DNA of 64,000 bases from Methylorubrum rhodinum (GCF_014199935.1 NZ_JACHOP010000003.1:248001-312000), one strand, 5' to 3'. Shown: positions 31,956-41,362, numbered from the stretch's first letter. A program made the numbers and translations. Notes: generated by a model not told the origin, from the letters alone.

Positions 31956-32983
31956 GGGGCCGGCACCGTGTCGAACACGGCGCGGATCAGCTCCGGCACG
32001 ATCTCGGCGCGCCGCATCTCGTAGACCGGTTCGAGGAAGACGCGGTGGGCCATCACCTCGGGGAAGACCGCGCGGATGTCCTCCGGCACCAGCCAGTCGC
32101 GGCCTTCCAGCCACGCCCGGACGCGGGCGGCGCGGACCAGAAAGGCGACGCCGCGGGGCGAGGCGCCGCCCTGCACCAGCCGCTCCATGTCGATGCCGGA
32201 GAGGCGGATGCCGACAGAGGCCGGGCGCACCAGCGCCTCCCACAGGCCGACGACGTAGGCCTCGATCGGGCCTTCCGCGCGGACCGAATGCTGGATCGCG
32301 CTGGCGATGGCGCCGATGCGCTCGTGGTCGAGCACGCCCGCGCCGACGGCCTCCATCAGGCGGTCGGTGTCGTGGAAGCGCGGATCGAACACCAGGGACC
32401 GGCGGGCCTCCGCATCGCGCGGCGCCTCCATGCCGATCTCCATGAGGAAGCGGTCGCGGGCGGCGGCCGGCAGCTCGAAGGTCTCCTCGCGCTCGACCCG
32501 GTTGCGGTCGGCGAAGACCTGGAGGTTGGGGAAGCGGTACTCGCGGTTGAAGGCCGCGACGCTGCGCTCGGCCATGATGCGCAGGAGCAGCGCGTGGACC
32601 TGGGGCCGGGCGCGGTTGATCTCGTTGAAGAAGAACACCGACAGGTCCTCGGCCTGCCGCAGCACCGGGCCGGGCTCGACCCGCGGGCGCCCGTCCTCGC
32701 CGAGATAGGTGTGGTAGATCAGGTCGGTCGGCATCATGTCGACCGTCCCCTCGACGCGCTCGTAGGCGCCGCCCAAGCCGCGGGCGACGGCGCGCAGCAG
32801 CGTGGTCTTGCCGACGCCGACATCGCCTTCGAGCATGACGTGGCCGCGGGCGAAGATCGCGATCGTGACGAGGCGGATCGCCCGCTCCTGGCCGACCACC
32901 GCCTTGGCGATCTCGCGCTCGAAGCGCGTGGCGGCGTCTCGCCAGTCCGTGAGCATCGCGTCGCCGGGGCGCAGGGTGTTCAT
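31952..32983 (-). CDS. mxaR: MxaR, MoxR-type AAA+ ATPase
   Basis: A 343-residue ATPase. Walker A is GDVGVGKTTLLRAVA, Walker B is VFFFNEINRARPQ, sensor 1 follows EYRFPNLQVFADRN, and an arginine-finger region is RDRFLMEIG. MoxR proteins act with vWFA partners (here MxaS, MxaC, MxaL) as metal-insertion chaperones; the family is named after this gene. A repeat-filled gap of about 200 bp separates it from mxaI, which may set lower expression than the structural genes. Confidence 0.92.
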   Translation of the reverse strand: MNTLRPGDAMLTDWRDAATRFEREIAKAVVGQERAIRLVTIAIFARGHVMLEGDVGVGKTTLLRAVARGLGGAYERVEGTVDMMPTDLIYHTYLGEDGRPRVEPGPVLRQAEDLSVFFFNEINRARPQVHALLLRIMAERSVAAFNREYRFPNLQVFADRNRVEREETFELPAAARDRFLMEIGMEAPRDAEARRSLVFDPRFHDTDRLMEAVGAGVLDHERIGAIASAIQHSVRAEGPIEAYVVGLWEALVRPASVGIRLSGIDMERLVQGGASPRGVAFLVRAARVRAWLEGRDWLVPEDIRAVFPEVMAHRVFLEPVYEMRRAEIVPELIRAVFDTVPAP

Positions 32984-33024
32984 TCGCCGGATGGGCCTTT
33001 TTCGTTTTTACGAGCGCCGCGCGC

Positions 33025-33160
33025 ATCCCTCTCCCCTCTGCGGGAGAGGGTGGCCCCCGAAGGGGGTCGGGTGAGGGGCCGGCTCCGCACGATCCGGAAG
33101 TGTCGCTCCCCTCTCCCGCCTCGCATCCGCGAGGCACCCTCCCCCGCAGAGGGGGGAGGG
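33025..33160. repeat. Palindromic repeat cluster between mxaI and mxaR
   Basis: The segment holds several nested GC-rich hairpins: CCCTCTCC/GGGAGAGGG, GGCCCCCGAAGGGGGTC, and CCTCGCATCCGCGAGG. CTCCCCTCTCCCGC at the right mirrors the left end. It lies after the mxaI stop and before the mxaR start and may attenuate transcription from the highly expressed F-J-G-I part. Confidence 0.72.
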
Positions 33161-33182
33161 TTCACGCGCGTGAGCGTGCAGC

Positions 33183-33476
33183 TCAGTTCGACGAAATCTT
33201 GCTGACGTCGTATTCCCACTTGCCGGTCTTCTTGAAGGCCTCGACGCGCTTCTTGTTGCGCTCTTCCATCTGCTTGATGGAATCGGCTTGCTTGTTCAGC
33301 TCCTTGGGGTCGTGCTTCGGATCGTACTTCGAGCCGGCGATCTTCTCCGGGAAGCCGGGCTTCGGCTCCCAGCAATTGCCCGGAGCCTTGCACTTGGTGC
33401 CGTCATAGGCGGCGGCCGGCGCGGCGAAGCCGGCCGCGGCGATGACCGACACGGCGGCGATGAGCACGGTCTTCAT
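33183..33476 (-). CDS. mxaI: Methanol dehydrogenase small (beta) subunit
   Basis: A 97-residue precursor. Signal peptide MKTVLIAAVSVIAAAGFAAPAAA is cleaved before YDGTKCKAPGNCWEPKPGFPEKIAGSKYDPKHDPKEL. The mature protein is Lys-rich and helical with one disulphide (the two Cys of KCKAPGNCW), as in known MxaI. It wraps around MxaF in the periplasm. The strong site CGGAGGAAACC precedes the ATG at 33476, which is why the longer frame to 33545 was not used. Confidence 0.96.
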   Translation of the reverse strand: MKTVLIAAVSVIAAAGFAAPAAAYDGTKCKAPGNCWEPKPGFPEKIAGSKYDPKHDPKELNKQADSIKQMEERNKKRVEAFKKTGKWEYDVSKISSN

Positions 33477-33567
33477 GGTTTCCTCCGTTTTTTGATGCGT
33501 TTGTCGCGAGCGGCGAGCCGCCCCCTCGATCGCGCCGGTTAGCACCCGGCCCCGAACCCCGAACGGA

Positions 33568-34164
33568 TCACTCCTCCAGCGGCTTGCACTGGCCCTTGGC
33601 GTCCTTCGGGATGACTTCGCCCTGCTTGTAGGGCGTGTAGGCTTTCTTCTGCTCGTCGTTGAGCCAGAGCGCGTCCTGCTTCGGCCCCGTGTAGAGGTGC
33701 CGGATCCAGGCGATGGTCTGCAGCATCTCGTCGGGCGTCAGGTTCTCGTTGTGCGGGCCCATCATGCCGTTGGCGCCGCCGAAGATCGTCGCGAACAGGC
33801 CGACATCGGTCGTGTTCGACGGATAGGTCCAGTAATTGTCGTTGAGGCCGGGGCCGAGCTTGCCTTCCGCCAAATGGCCGTGGCAGCCCGAGCACGAGGT
33901 CGCGAACAGGCTCTCGCCGTTGCGCAGGCACGACTTGTCGTCGATGTAGATGTTCTCGCCGGTCTCGAGGAATTTCTTGACGGCCGCCGTGTCGCGGCCG
34001 CCTTCCTTGCCCTGGCTGACGTCGAGGTTCTCGCCCGTCACCGTGTTGCGGAACACGACGCCCGATTGCGGGGCCGATTGCGGCTGGGCGAGCGCGGGAA
34101 GGCTCGCCGCGCCGAGGACGACGAGCGTCGCGAGGGCGGTTCCGATCGTTGTGGTTCGCGTCAT
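33568..34164 (-). CDS. mxaG: Cytochrome cL, electron acceptor of methanol dehydrogenase
   Basis: A 198-residue precursor. A signal peptide ([16 protein letters not shown]) is followed by the single heme motif CSGCH near residues 88-92. [35 protein letters not shown] carries the likely Met ligand. This acidic class I cytochrome takes electrons from PQQ in MxaF. It lies between mxaJ and mxaI as in M. extorquens. Confidence 0.95.
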   Translation of the reverse strand: MTRTTTIGTALATLVVLGAASLPALAQPQSAPQSGVVFRNTVTGENLDVSQGKEGGRDTAAVKKFLETGENIYIDDKSCLRNGESLFATSCSGCHGHLAEGKLGPGLNDNYWTYPSNTTDVGLFATIFGGANGMMGPHNENLTPDEMLQTIAWIRHLYTGPKQDALWLNDEQKKAYTPYKQGEVIPKDAKGQCKPLEE

Positions 34165-34250
34165 CGGGCTGTTCGTCGCTTCCTGAGATTTTTTTGGGAG
34201 TTTTTCTTGGGCCGAGGTGCCGGACCGTGGGGGCCGGCACCTCCGATTTT

Positions 34251-34305
34251 TGTTTTGCCGCGCATTCTTTCGACGAACCGGTGTCCGCTTCGTCGGACTG
34301 CGCTC
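34251..34305 (-). repeat. 55-bp hairpin repeat after mxaJ
   Basis: Nearly identical (50 of 55 positions) to 40646-40700 and in the same place, just after a minus-strand stop codon. The core is CGACGAA/TTCGTCG with outer GCGCA/TGCGC. This is a dispersed Methylobacterium 3' repeat. It starts 6 nt from the mxaJ stop and could act as a terminator or a stabiliser of the mxaFJ message. Confidence 0.8.
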
Positions 34306-34311
34306 CGGCGA

Positions 34312-35190
34312 TCAGTTCGAGACCGGGAGGACGGGCACGCCCTCCTCCTTCAGGATCGCCTCGATGCGGGGCTTGGCCTTGGCGATGGCCGCGTCGAGCT
34401 CGGCCTTCAGCGCGGTGTCGGCGCGGCGCACGCCCATGGCCTGGTCGAAGCTCTGCGGCATCTTCTGGCCGTCGCTGCGGGTGGTGTCGTCCGGCACCGG
34501 GGTCACGCGCAGCTTGGTCGAGGAATCGCGCACGTAGCGGGCGACGTCGGGCCCGAAGGCCACCGCGACATCGGCCTTGCCGGTCGCGACTTCGCTGACC
34601 ATCCGGCCCGGATCGATCTGGGTATATTGGTTGCGCGGCGCGCGAAAATTCACCAGCGAGTAGAGGTAGGCCATGTCCTCCTCGTAGCGGCCGATGTCCT
34701 TGAGCATCGCCTCGCCGGGGGTGCCGAAGCCGACCACCATGTGGTCGATCTCCTTCAGCCGCGGATCGCTCCAGGACTTGATGTCGAGGTCGCGGTCGGC
34801 GCGGGTGATGAAGACGTAGCCGGAGCGGTAATACGGCTTGGTGGTCAGCACGCGCTCGTCGTCGGCGTCGAGCCCGACCACCACGTCGCAGATGTTCTTC
34901 TCCAGGCCGTCGCGCACGAGGTAGATCGCGGGCTTGCCGATCCAGACGAACTGGGCCTTGCGGTCCATCGCCTCGGCCACCGCGGTGGCGATCTTGTTCT
35001 CCAGGCCGGAGCCGTCCTTCATCGAGAGCGGCGGCTGCTCGGCGGCGCAGACGCGCAAGGTCCCCGGATCGGCCTTGGCCGGGGCGGGGGCGGCCTTCTC
35101 CTGCGCCAGGGCGGGGCCGGCGAGACCGAAGAGGGCGGCCAGGGCGACAGCTGGGGCGGTCGCGCGGCGGCGTCCGTTCGCGAGCGGCAT
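34312..35190 (-). CDS. mxaJ: MxaJ, periplasmic protein of the methanol oxidation system
   Basis: A 292-residue precursor with signal peptide (APAVALAALFGLAGPALA) and a periplasmic-binding-protein type 2 fold: GTLRVCAAEQPPLSMKDGSGLENKIATAVAEAMD, ISLVRDGLEKNICDVVVGL-like segments, and GFGTPGEAMLKDI. MxaJ is encoded next to mxaF in all such clusters and is thought to help methanol dehydrogenase assembly or stability. GAGGAAACGAACG precedes the ATG. Confidence 0.94.
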   Translation of the reverse strand: MPLANGRRRATAPAVALAALFGLAGPALAQEKAAPAPAKADPGTLRVCAAEQPPLSMKDGSGLENKIATAVAEAMDRKAQFVWIGKPAIYLVRDGLEKNICDVVVGLDADDERVLTTKPYYRSGYVFITRADRDLDIKSWSDPRLKEIDHMVVGFGTPGEAMLKDIGRYEEDMAYLYSLVNFRAPRNQYTQIDPGRMVSEVATGKADVAVAFGPDVARYVRDSSTKLRVTPVPDDTTRSDGQKMPQSFDQAMGVRRADTALKAELDAAIAKAKPRIEAILKEEGVPVLPVSN

Positions 35191-35356
35191 CGTTCGTTTC
35201 CTCTGGGATTCTTTTTTGGGATCGTCGTTCGGGGCGACGGTTCCGGTGCCGGCTTATGGTGCCGCGATCCGGATTTTCTGGCTGTTCCTCCGAGGTCGGA
35301 GGCAGGGCCGGAACGGCGCGGCGCCGAGGGGAACGAGAGCCGCGCCGTCCTTGCTG

Positions 35357-35384
35357 CTCCCTCTCTCCCGAAAGAGAGAGGGAG
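35357..35384 (-). terminator. Stem-loop just after mxaF
   Basis: CTCCCTCTCTC and GAGAGAGGGAG pair perfectly around CCGAAA, 16 nt downstream of the mxaF stop (35401). There is no T tract. A second GC-rich pair (GGAACGGCGCGGC / GCCGCGCCGTCC, about 35307-35350) follows. Such structures could stabilise the abundant mxaF message relative to downstream genes. Confidence 0.6.
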
Positions 35385-35400
35385 GAGTCGGTCGTTCGAC

Positions 35401-37281
35401 TTACTTGGCGGCCGACTTCCACTCGCCGACGTTCGGATCGTCGTAGGGACCCTTGCCGTCGAGCGAGAAGACGATCACGCCGCCGCCCATCTGGGTGTAG
35501 TTGGCGAGCTTCTTGAAGGCGCCCACCGCGCCGAGACCGGCGGTCGGGTCGGCGAGGTCGAACACGAGGCCCACGCCCGGCCAGCCGCCGACGCCGTAGT
35601 AGATGGCGACGTACTGGTTGCCCTTGTGGGAGTAGGTCATCGGGTAGCCGATGGCGCCGGACGGGATCTTGAACTTCCAGAGAAGGTCACCCGTGTCGGA
35701 GTCGCGGGCCTTCAGGTAGCCGTCGAGCGTGCCGTAGAACACGAGGTCGCCCGCGGTCGCCATGGTGCCGCCCCACACCGCGAAGCGCTCCATCTTCTCC
35801 CACTTGTAGTCGCCGGTGATCGCGTTGTACGCCTTGATCTGGCCGAGACCCTCGTAGTTCTGACGGTCGCCCTTCGGGCCCGGATACATGTTCAGCGTCG
35901 CACCGACGAAGAACTGACCCGCACGATAGGGAAGCATGAAGGGCTCCCAATCCATGCAGATGTGGTTGATGCCCATGAAGAACAGTTCACGCTTCGGATC
36001 GTAGGAGTCGTGACCCTGGTTGTGGTAGCCCATCGCCGAGGGGCAGATGTCCTTGGCGAGGTGGTCCATCCGGGTGCCGTACTCGGGGTCGCGCACTGGC
36101 TGGCCGGTCTTCAGGTCGACCGACTTGAACACGTTGACCGTGTCGTCGAGCTTGTTGGCCGAGACCAGCGTGCCGTCGGTGCGGTCGAGCGTGTAGACGA
36201 TGCCGTTGCGGTCCGGATGGGTCAGCAGCTTGCGGGCCTTGCCGTCCTTGTCCTTCTGCTCGGAGAGCATCATGACGTTGACGCCGGCGTAGTCCCACTC
36301 GTCGTGCGGGGTCTTCTGGTAGCCGAACTTGGCTTCACCGGTGTCGGCGTCGCGGCCGAAGATCGTCATGGTCCACTTGTTGTCGCCCGGACGCATGGTC
36401 TCGTTCCACGGCGCCGGGTTGCCGGTGCCGAAGTAGATCAGGTTGGTGCCCGGATCGTAGGCGTACCAGCCCCAGTTGGTGCCGCCGCCGATTTTCCAGG
36501 CGTCGCCTTCCCAGGTGCCGGTGCCGAGGCCCTTCTGGCCGTAATGGGCGTTCTTGACGTTGAAGTCGTCGGCCAGCAGCAGGTCCTTGTCCGGACCCGT
36601 GGCGTAGGCGCGCCACACCTGGCCGCCGGTCTTCACGTCGTAGGCGGTGAGGTAGCCGCGCACGCCGAGCTCGGCGCCCGAGGACCCGATGATCACCTTG
36701 TCCTTCACGACGTAGGGGGCGATCGTGAGCGTCGAGCCGACCTTGATGTCGGAGTTCTCGACCTTCCACACCGTCTCGCCGGTCTCGGCGTTGAGCGCCA
36801 CGACGTGGCCGTCGAGCTGCGTCTTGAGGATCAGCGACGGGGTCTTGCCGTCGCCCGGCCAGTAGGCGAGACCGCGGTTGACGAGGTCGCAGCAGGCGAC
36901 CGCGCGGGCTGCCGGGTTCTGCTTGGGCTTGTCCTGCCACAGGATCGTGCCCGGATCGTCCAGCCCCAGGGCGAACGTGTTGTTCGGGAACGAGGTGTGG
37001 ATGTACATCTTGCCGTCGACGACGAGCGGCGCGCCCTCGTGGCCGTTCAGCAGGCCGGTGGAGAAGGTCCACGACGGCTTGAGCTGCTTCACGTTCGACT
37101 TGTTGATCTGCTTGAGATCGCTGAAGTTGTTCGAATCGTAGTTCTTACCGGGCATCACCCAGTTGTCGTCGCTCTTGGACAGCTCGACCAGCTTGTCGTT
37201 GGCGAACGCCCCGCTCGACAGGGCCACCGGCGCGAGCGCCAGCATCGCCAGTGCCGAGACCGATGTCACGTATCTGCTCAT
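35401..37281 (-). CDS. mxaF: Methanol dehydrogenase large (alpha) subunit, calcium/PQQ-dependent
   Basis: A 626-residue precursor. Signal peptide ends at SSGAFA, and the mature protein starts [20 protein letters not shown]. Eight-bladed PQQ propeller; the vicinal disulphide that covers PQQ is in [13 protein letters not shown]. The catalytic Asp lies in [12 protein letters not shown], and the residue two positions after it is Ala, not the Asp of lanthanide-dependent XoxF enzymes, so this is the calcium form. It oxidises methanol to formaldehyde in the periplasm and passes electrons to MxaG. GAGGAGACGCAGG precedes the ATG; a promoter lies about 176 nt upstream. Confidence 0.98.
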   Translation of the reverse strand: MSRYVTSVSALAMLALAPVALSSGAFANDKLVELSKSDDNWVMPGKNYDSNNFSDLKQINKSNVKQLKPSWTFSTGLLNGHEGAPLVVDGKMYIHTSFPNNTFALGLDDPGTILWQDKPKQNPAARAVACCDLVNRGLAYWPGDGKTPSLILKTQLDGHVVALNAETGETVWKVENSDIKVGSTLTIAPYVVKDKVIIGSSGAELGVRGYLTAYDVKTGGQVWRAYATGPDKDLLLADDFNVKNAHYGQKGLGTGTWEGDAWKIGGGTNWGWYAYDPGTNLIYFGTGNPAPWNETMRPGDNKWTMTIFGRDADTGEAKFGYQKTPHDEWDYAGVNVMMLSEQKDKDGKARKLLTHPDRNGIVYTLDRTDGTLVSANKLDDTVNVFKSVDLKTGQPVRDPEYGTRMDHLAKDICPSAMGYHNQGHDSYDPKRELFFMGINHICMDWEPFMLPYRAGQFFVGATLNMYPGPKGDRQNYEGLGQIKAYNAITGDYKWEKMERFAVWGGTMATAGDLVFYGTLDGYLKARDSDTGDLLWKFKIPSGAIGYPMTYSHKGNQYVAIYYGVGGWPGVGLVFDLADPTAGLGAVGAFKKLANYTQMGGGVIVFSLDGKGPYDDPNVGEWKSAAK

Positions 37282-37456
37282 CCTGCGTCTCCTCGCTCAA
37301 CCGCCACGCCTTTCGGCCTCGCGGCACCACTCAGATTTCTACGTCCGAGGTCCAGGCTCGCTTCCAAGTCGATCAGCGGTCCGCAGCGGATCTCTAAGCA
37401 TTCCCTTAGAGCAGTGCGGCCTTATGAAAGACTTATTAGCGCCCCTTCGCCTATAT

Positions 37457-37486
37457 TTTCTAGGACTTTATTGGAGGACATGTCTT
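37457..37486 (-). promoter_or_regulatory. mxaF promoter (-35 AAGACA, -10 TAGAAA)
   Basis: On the minus strand AAGACA (37486-37481), an 18-bp spacer and TAGAAA (37462-37457) match the -35/-10 pair reported for the M. extorquens mxaF promoter. Transcription would begin near 37449, giving a leader of about 168 nt before the mxaF ATG, close to the long leader known for this gene. Confidence 0.88.
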
Positions 37487-37519
37487 CAGGTGGTCCGACA
37501 TTTGTTGGCGGGAGCATAA

Positions 37520-37537
37520 GGCAAACTTAAGTTTGCC
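37520..37537. promoter_or_regulatory. Perfect 18-bp palindrome upstream of mxaF
   Basis: GGCAAACTTAAGTTTGCC is its own reverse complement. It lies 33 bp upstream of the mxaF -35, between mxaF and the divergent protease gene. A smaller palindrome, GTGCAGTGCAC, follows at 37547-37557. A symmetrical activator or repressor site is likely, but the protein is unknown. Confidence 0.6.
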
Positions 37538-37650
37538 GTCCGGTAGGTGCAGTGCACACTTGACCGGTCTTGCTCTGCGCGCCACCACTTCGCTCCAACG
37601 GGTCCTCGCCGATGCGGCCCGACCGGCAGTGGGGGGGAGACATTTTGTCC

Positions 37651-38526
37651 ATGGGAGGAGGTGGCTTGGCCGCGTGGCGGCGTCCGATGCGCGCGCTCGT
37701 GCTCGCCGGTCTCGCGGTGGGGCTCGGGCTCTCACCGGCCTGCGCGTCCGATCCGATCGATGGGCAGATTGATGGGCAGAACGACGTGGACCAGACCGGC
37801 GCGCTCTATCCGCGCGACGGGCGCCGCGATCTGACCGCGGACGATCGTCTGCGCTTCCCGGGGGCCGGCGTCCTGTGGTGCCGCCGCCCCGACGGGGTGC
37901 CGCGCAAGGCGGCGGCCGCGTGGCTGATCGGCGCGCCGACGCTGGTGATGCTGAACGCCCACAACTTCCGCAACCGGCAGCTCGAGACGACGCGGATCGT
38001 CTCGGATTGCTACTTCCAGATCGGCGGGCGCAACTACGATTTCGTCGCCGACAGCTTGGCTCTCGGCGTGGCGCGGGATGCGGAACGGCTGCACATCACC
38101 GACGACTGGGCGCTGCTGCGCCTCGTCCAGGCCGCCGAGGCGCCGATCCAGCCCCTGCCCGAGGCGCCGCCGGACCTGACGACGGGCGACCTGACGCTTC
38201 CGGTCACCATGGTGTCGCCGGGCGGCCACGGGAACTACCGCGGCGACAACAGCCTGGAGACCTGCTCGATCCGCCGGGTCGATCCGCCGACGGAGGGCGG
38301 CACCCGCCGCGCCCGCCACGATTGCAACGACGGCTACGGCGGCTCGGGCTCGGGCCTGTTCGACGAGGCGGGCCGGATGGTGGCGATGCAGAGCGCCTCG
38401 CTCTCCATGAACTCGCGCCACGCCTTCGACATCGAGTTCCATTACGGCTCGGCCCTGCTCATCGAGGGCGCGCTGCTCGATGCCCTGCGGACCGCCGCGA
38501 AGGCGGCGGCGGGGGCGCCGCGGTAG
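37651..38526 (+). CDS. Secreted trypsin-like serine protease, divergent from mxaF
   Basis: A 291-residue protein with an N-terminal signal (MRALVLAGLAVGLGLSPACAS within the first 35 residues). It has a trypsin-like triad: His in TLVMLNAHNFRN, Asp in HITDDWALLRL, and Ser in GYGGSGSGLFDEAG (GGSGSG in place of GDSGG). Three or more Cys may form disulphides. The start at 37651 has GGGGGAGA upstream; ATG at 37687 is an alternative. In M. extorquens the divergent neighbour of mxaF is mxaW, a methanol-regulated gene of unknown function; whether this is the same gene cannot be told here. Confidence 0.8.
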   Translation: MGGGGLAAWRRPMRALVLAGLAVGLGLSPACASDPIDGQIDGQNDVDQTGALYPRDGRRDLTADDRLRFPGAGVLWCRRPDGVPRKAAAAWLIGAPTLVMLNAHNFRNRQLETTRIVSDCYFQIGGRNYDFVADSLALGVARDAERLHITDDWALLRLVQAAEAPIQPLPEAPPDLTTGDLTLPVTMVSPGGHGNYRGDNSLETCSIRRVDPPTEGGTRRARHDCNDGYGGSGSGLFDEAGRMVAMQSASLSMNSRHAFDIEFHYGSALLIEGALLDALRTAAKAAAGAPR

Positions 38527-38529
38527 CGG

Positions 38530-39312
38530 TTACGGATCGAGCCGCATCGCGAGGCCCGCGGCGGCCATGTGGGCCTTGGCCTCGCCGACCGTGGCTTCCC
38601 CGAAATGGAAGATCGAGGCGGCCAGCACCGCGCTCGCGCCGCCGTCGCGCACGCCTGCCACGAGGTCGTCGAGCCCGCCGACGCCGCCCGAGGCGATCAC
38701 CGGCACCCGCACCGCGTCGGTGATCGCCCGCGTCAGCGCGAGGTCGTAGCCGGAGCGGGTGCCGTCCTTGTCCATGGAGGTGACCAGCAACTCCCCTGCC
38801 CCGCCCTCCGAGATCCTTCGGGCGAACTCCACCGCGTCGATTCCCGTCGGGTTGCGCCCGCCATGCGTGAAGATTTCCCAGCGGGCCGGTTCGCCGGGAC
38901 CCGAGACCCGCTTGGCGTCGATCGCCACGACGATGCACTGGTCGCCGAACTTTTCCGCCGCCTCCGCCACCAGTTCGGGGTTCTTCACGGCGGCCGTGTT
39001 GATCCCGACCTTGTCGGCGCCCGCGAGGAGCAGGGTGCGGACATCGGCCACGGTGCGTACGCCGCCGCCCACGGTGAGCGGCATGAAGCAGGCCTCCGCC
39101 GTGCGGCTCACCACGTCGAGCAGCGTGCCGCGGGCCTCGTGGCTCGCGGTGATGTCGAGGAAGCACAGCTCGTCGGCCCCCGCCGCGTCGTAGGCCTTGG
39201 CCGATTCCACCGGATCGCCCGCGTCGCGCAGTTCGAGGAACTGCACGCCCTTGACGACGCGCCCGTCCTTCACGTCGAGGCAGGGGATGATGCGGGTCTT
39301 GAGCAAGGTCAT
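38530..39312 (-). CDS. hisF: Imidazole glycerol phosphate synthase, cyclase subunit
   Basis: A 260-residue TIM barrel. It starts [22 protein letters not shown], with catalytic Asp11-equivalent in CLDVKDG. The second catalytic Asp is in [29 protein letters not shown] binds phosphate. With HisH it converts PRFAR to imidazole glycerol phosphate and AICAR. Last of the minus-strand his genes; it starts 5 nt after the DUF29 stop. Its stop is close to that of the convergent protease. Confidence 0.96.
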   Translation of the reverse strand: MTLLKTRIIPCLDVKDGRVVKGVQFLELRDAGDPVESAKAYDAAGADELCFLDITASHEARGTLLDVVSRTAEACFMPLTVGGGVRTVADVRTLLLAGADKVGINTAAVKNPELVAEAAEKFGDQCIVVAIDAKRVSGPGEPARWEIFTHGGRNPTGIDAVEFARRISEGGAGELLVTSMDKDGTRSGYDLALTRAITDAVRVPVIASGGVGGLDDLVAGVRDGGASAVLAASIFHFGEATVGEAKAHMAAAGLAMRLDP

Positions 39313-39317
39313 GTCTC

Positions 39318-39800
39318 TCAGGCGGTCGTGTCGTCGGGATCGACGGGGAAGGGCCGCGACCGGATGTCGTCGAGGGTGTAGGGGCAGATTTGGGGGAAGT
39401 TCTTCAGGGCGAGCCGCGTTTCCTTCGAGGCATCGAGCCGGGCGTCCCGGTAAGCCCGACCGACGGCCTCCGCTAGTCTGCCTTTCAGGCCCGGATTGTC
39501 CGCAAGGATATCTTCCGCACGATTTCGATGGGTCCGGATCGAGATGAGCCAGCTTCGTGTTCGCCGGCCGGGCTGATGGTCGTATTTGAGCATGTGGAGC
39601 AGCACGATGCACCAAAGGCTGACGAGGCTATCGAACTGGCTGCGTCCCAAGCTCTCGACCTCCTCTGCCAGGTTCGCGAAGTCGAGGCCCGACACGTCGC
39701 CCGCGCGCAGGCGTGCGCCCTGCTCCTGGGTCCACGTATAGAAGTCGTGCTCGTACGCTGTGCCGGGGTGAGGCGGCTTGGTGGCTTTGAGGGCGGTCAT
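39318..39800 (-). CDS. DUF29 family protein inserted between hisA and hisF
   Basis: A 160-residue protein: [44 protein letters not shown] is the DUF29 signature, with [26 protein letters not shown] following. The function is unknown; members are common in Cyanobacteria and Alphaproteobacteria, often in mobile settings. Its place inside a his operon, with short spacers on both sides, is unusual. Confidence 0.88.
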   Translation of the reverse strand: MTALKATKPPHPGTAYEHDFYTWTQEQGARLRAGDVSGLDFANLAEEVESLGRSQFDSLVSLWCIVLLHMLKYDHQPGRRTRSWLISIRTHRNRAEDILADNPGLKGRLAEAVGRAYRDARLDASKETRLALKNFPQICPYTLDDIRSRPFPVDPDDTTA

Positions 39801-39823
39801 GCGAGCCTCCTGCCCGCATCCTA

Positions 39824-40570
39824 TCACGGCGTCGCGGTCCCCTGGGAGCGTGCGATGGCGGCGAGCGCTTCCGCCGGGTCGATGCGGCCGTCGTAGAGGG
39901 CGCGCCCCGTGATGGCGCCGGCCAGCACCGCGCAATCGGGCTCCAGCAGGCGATCGACGTCGGCCATGGAGGCCAGCCCCCCGGAGGCGATGACCGGAAT
40001 GCGCACGGCGTTCGCCAGCGCGAGCGTCATCTCGATGTTGAGGCCCTTCAGGATGCCGTCGCGGGCGATGTCGGTGTAGATGATGGCCGCGACGCCGGCA
40101 TCCTCGAAGCGGCGGCCGAGATCCTCGGCGGTCATGGACGAGGTCTGGGCCCAGCCCTCGACCGCGACCCGCCCGTCCTTGGCGTCGATGCCGACCGCGA
40201 TCTTGCCCGGATGGCGGCGCGCGGCCTCGCGGACGAAGGCCGGATCGCGCACCGCGGCCGTGCCGATGATGACGCGGCTCACCCCCTTCTCGATCCAGCC
40301 CTCCAGCGTGCGCATCTCGCGCACGCCGCCGCCGAGCTGCACCGGCATCTTGACCCGCGCCAGGATTGCTTCCACCGCCGCGGCGTTGCGCGGCGCGCCG
40401 GCGAAGGCGCCGTCGAGGTCGACCACGTGCAGCCAGGAAAAGCCCTGGCGCTCGAAGGTGGCGGCTTGGTCGGCGGGGTCGTCGTTGAAGACCTTGGCCT
40501 GGGCCATGTCCCCCTGCACGAGGCGGACGCAGCGCCCTTCCTTGAGGTCGATGGCCGGAAACAGGATCAC
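39824..40570 (-). CDS. hisA: Phosphoribosylformimino-5-aminoimidazole carboxamide ribotide isomerase
   Basis: A 248-residue TIM barrel: [20 protein letters not shown] with the catalytic Asp, [22 protein letters not shown], and [11 protein letters not shown] with the second catalytic Asp. The start is GTG at 40570, giving [12 protein letters not shown], the usual N-terminus. Fourth step of the pathway; it supplies PRFAR to HisF/HisH. Confidence 0.95.
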   Translation of the reverse strand: MILFPAIDLKEGRCVRLVQGDMAQAKVFNDDPADQAATFERQGFSWLHVVDLDGAFAGAPRNAAAVEAILARVKMPVQLGGGVREMRTLEGWIEKGVSRVIIGTAAVRDPAFVREAARRHPGKIAVGIDAKDGRVAVEGWAQTSSMTAEDLGRRFEDAGVAAIIYTDIARDGILKGLNIEMTLALANAVRIPVIASGGLASMADVDRLLEPDCAVLAGAITGRALYDGRIDPAEALAAIARSQGTATP

Positions 40571-40645
40571 GCGTCTGCTCGTCTCGTTCGAGGGGTCTGG
40601 AGCCGTCCCCGACCGGATTGCATCAGGTCGGCGTCTCCAAGCTTC

Positions 40646-40700
40646 TGTTTTGCCGCGCATTCTGACGACGAACCGGTATCCGCTTCGTCGAAATGCGCTC
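40646..40700 (-). repeat. 55-bp hairpin repeat after hisH
   Basis: Second copy of the repeat at 34251-34305, in the same orientation relative to the preceding gene. Its end abuts the hisH stop (40700-40702). The core pairing CGACGAA/TTCGTCG is intact. It may terminate or stabilise the hisB-DUF2628-hisH message. Confidence 0.8.
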
Positions 40701-41362
40701 TAAGGGCGCCAGCGCAGGAAGTTGGCGATGAGCGCGAGGCCGAGCCGCTGGCTCTTCTCGGGGTGGAACTGCGTGCCGGCCATGTTGTCCCGCGCCACCA
40801 TCGCGGTGATCGGGCCGCCGTACTCGGCATGGGCCACCACGTCCGCGGGCTCGGCCGGCTTGAGGGCGAAGCTGTGGACGAAGTAGGCGTGCAGGCCGTG
40901 TGCGCCGGTCTCGATCCCGTCGAGGAGCGGATGGCCGCGGTCGCCGATCAGCGTGTTCCAGCCCATATGGGGGATCTTGAGCGCCGGGTCGGCGGGGACG
41001 ATCGGGCCGACATCGCCGGGTATCCAGCCGAGGCCCGCGGTCACCTCGTATTCGAGGCCGCGGCTCGCCATGAGCTGCATGCCGACGCAGATGCCGAGGA
41101 AGGGCTTGCCGTCGCGGCGCACGGCATCCGTCAGGGCCTCGACCATGCCGGGCACGGAATCGAGCCCGCGGCGGCAATCGGCGTAGGCGCCGACGCCCGG
41201 CAGCACGATCCGGTCGGCCGCCGCCACGGTCTCGGGGGCATCGGTGAGAACGATGCGGGTGTCGTCCTCGCCCGCCTCGCGGGCGGCGCGCTCGAACGCC
41301 TTGACCGCCGAGTGGAGGTTGCCCGAGCCGTAATCGATGATCGCGACGGTCTGTCCGCTCAC
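40700..41362 (-). CDS. hisH: Imidazole glycerol phosphate synthase, glutamine amidotransferase subunit
   Basis: A 220-residue class I amidotransferase: [20 protein letters not shown] at the start, nucleophile Cys in [14 protein letters not shown], and the His/Glu pair in [13 protein letters not shown]. It feeds ammonia to HisF. GTG at 41362 overlaps the stop of the DUF2628 gene (GTGA). Confidence 0.95.
   Translation of the reverse strand: MSGQTVAIIDYGSGNLHSAVKAFERAAREAGEDDTRIVLTDAPETVAAADRIVLPGVGAYADCRRGLDSVPGMVEALTDAVRRDGKPFLGICVGMQLMASRGLEYEVTAGLGWIPGDVGPIVPADPALKIPHMGWNTLIGDRGHPLLDGIETGAHGLHAYFVHSFALKPAEPADVVAHAEYGGPITAMVARDNMAGTQFHPEKSQRLGLALIANFLRWRP

Noticed and set aside
33697..37530. 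Very long plus-strand open frame (over 1200 codons) across mxaF-mxaJ-mxaG
   Set aside because: It is antisense to mxaF, mxaJ and mxaG, is rich in Arg/Gly/His/Val as expected for high-GC shadow frames, and has no motif.
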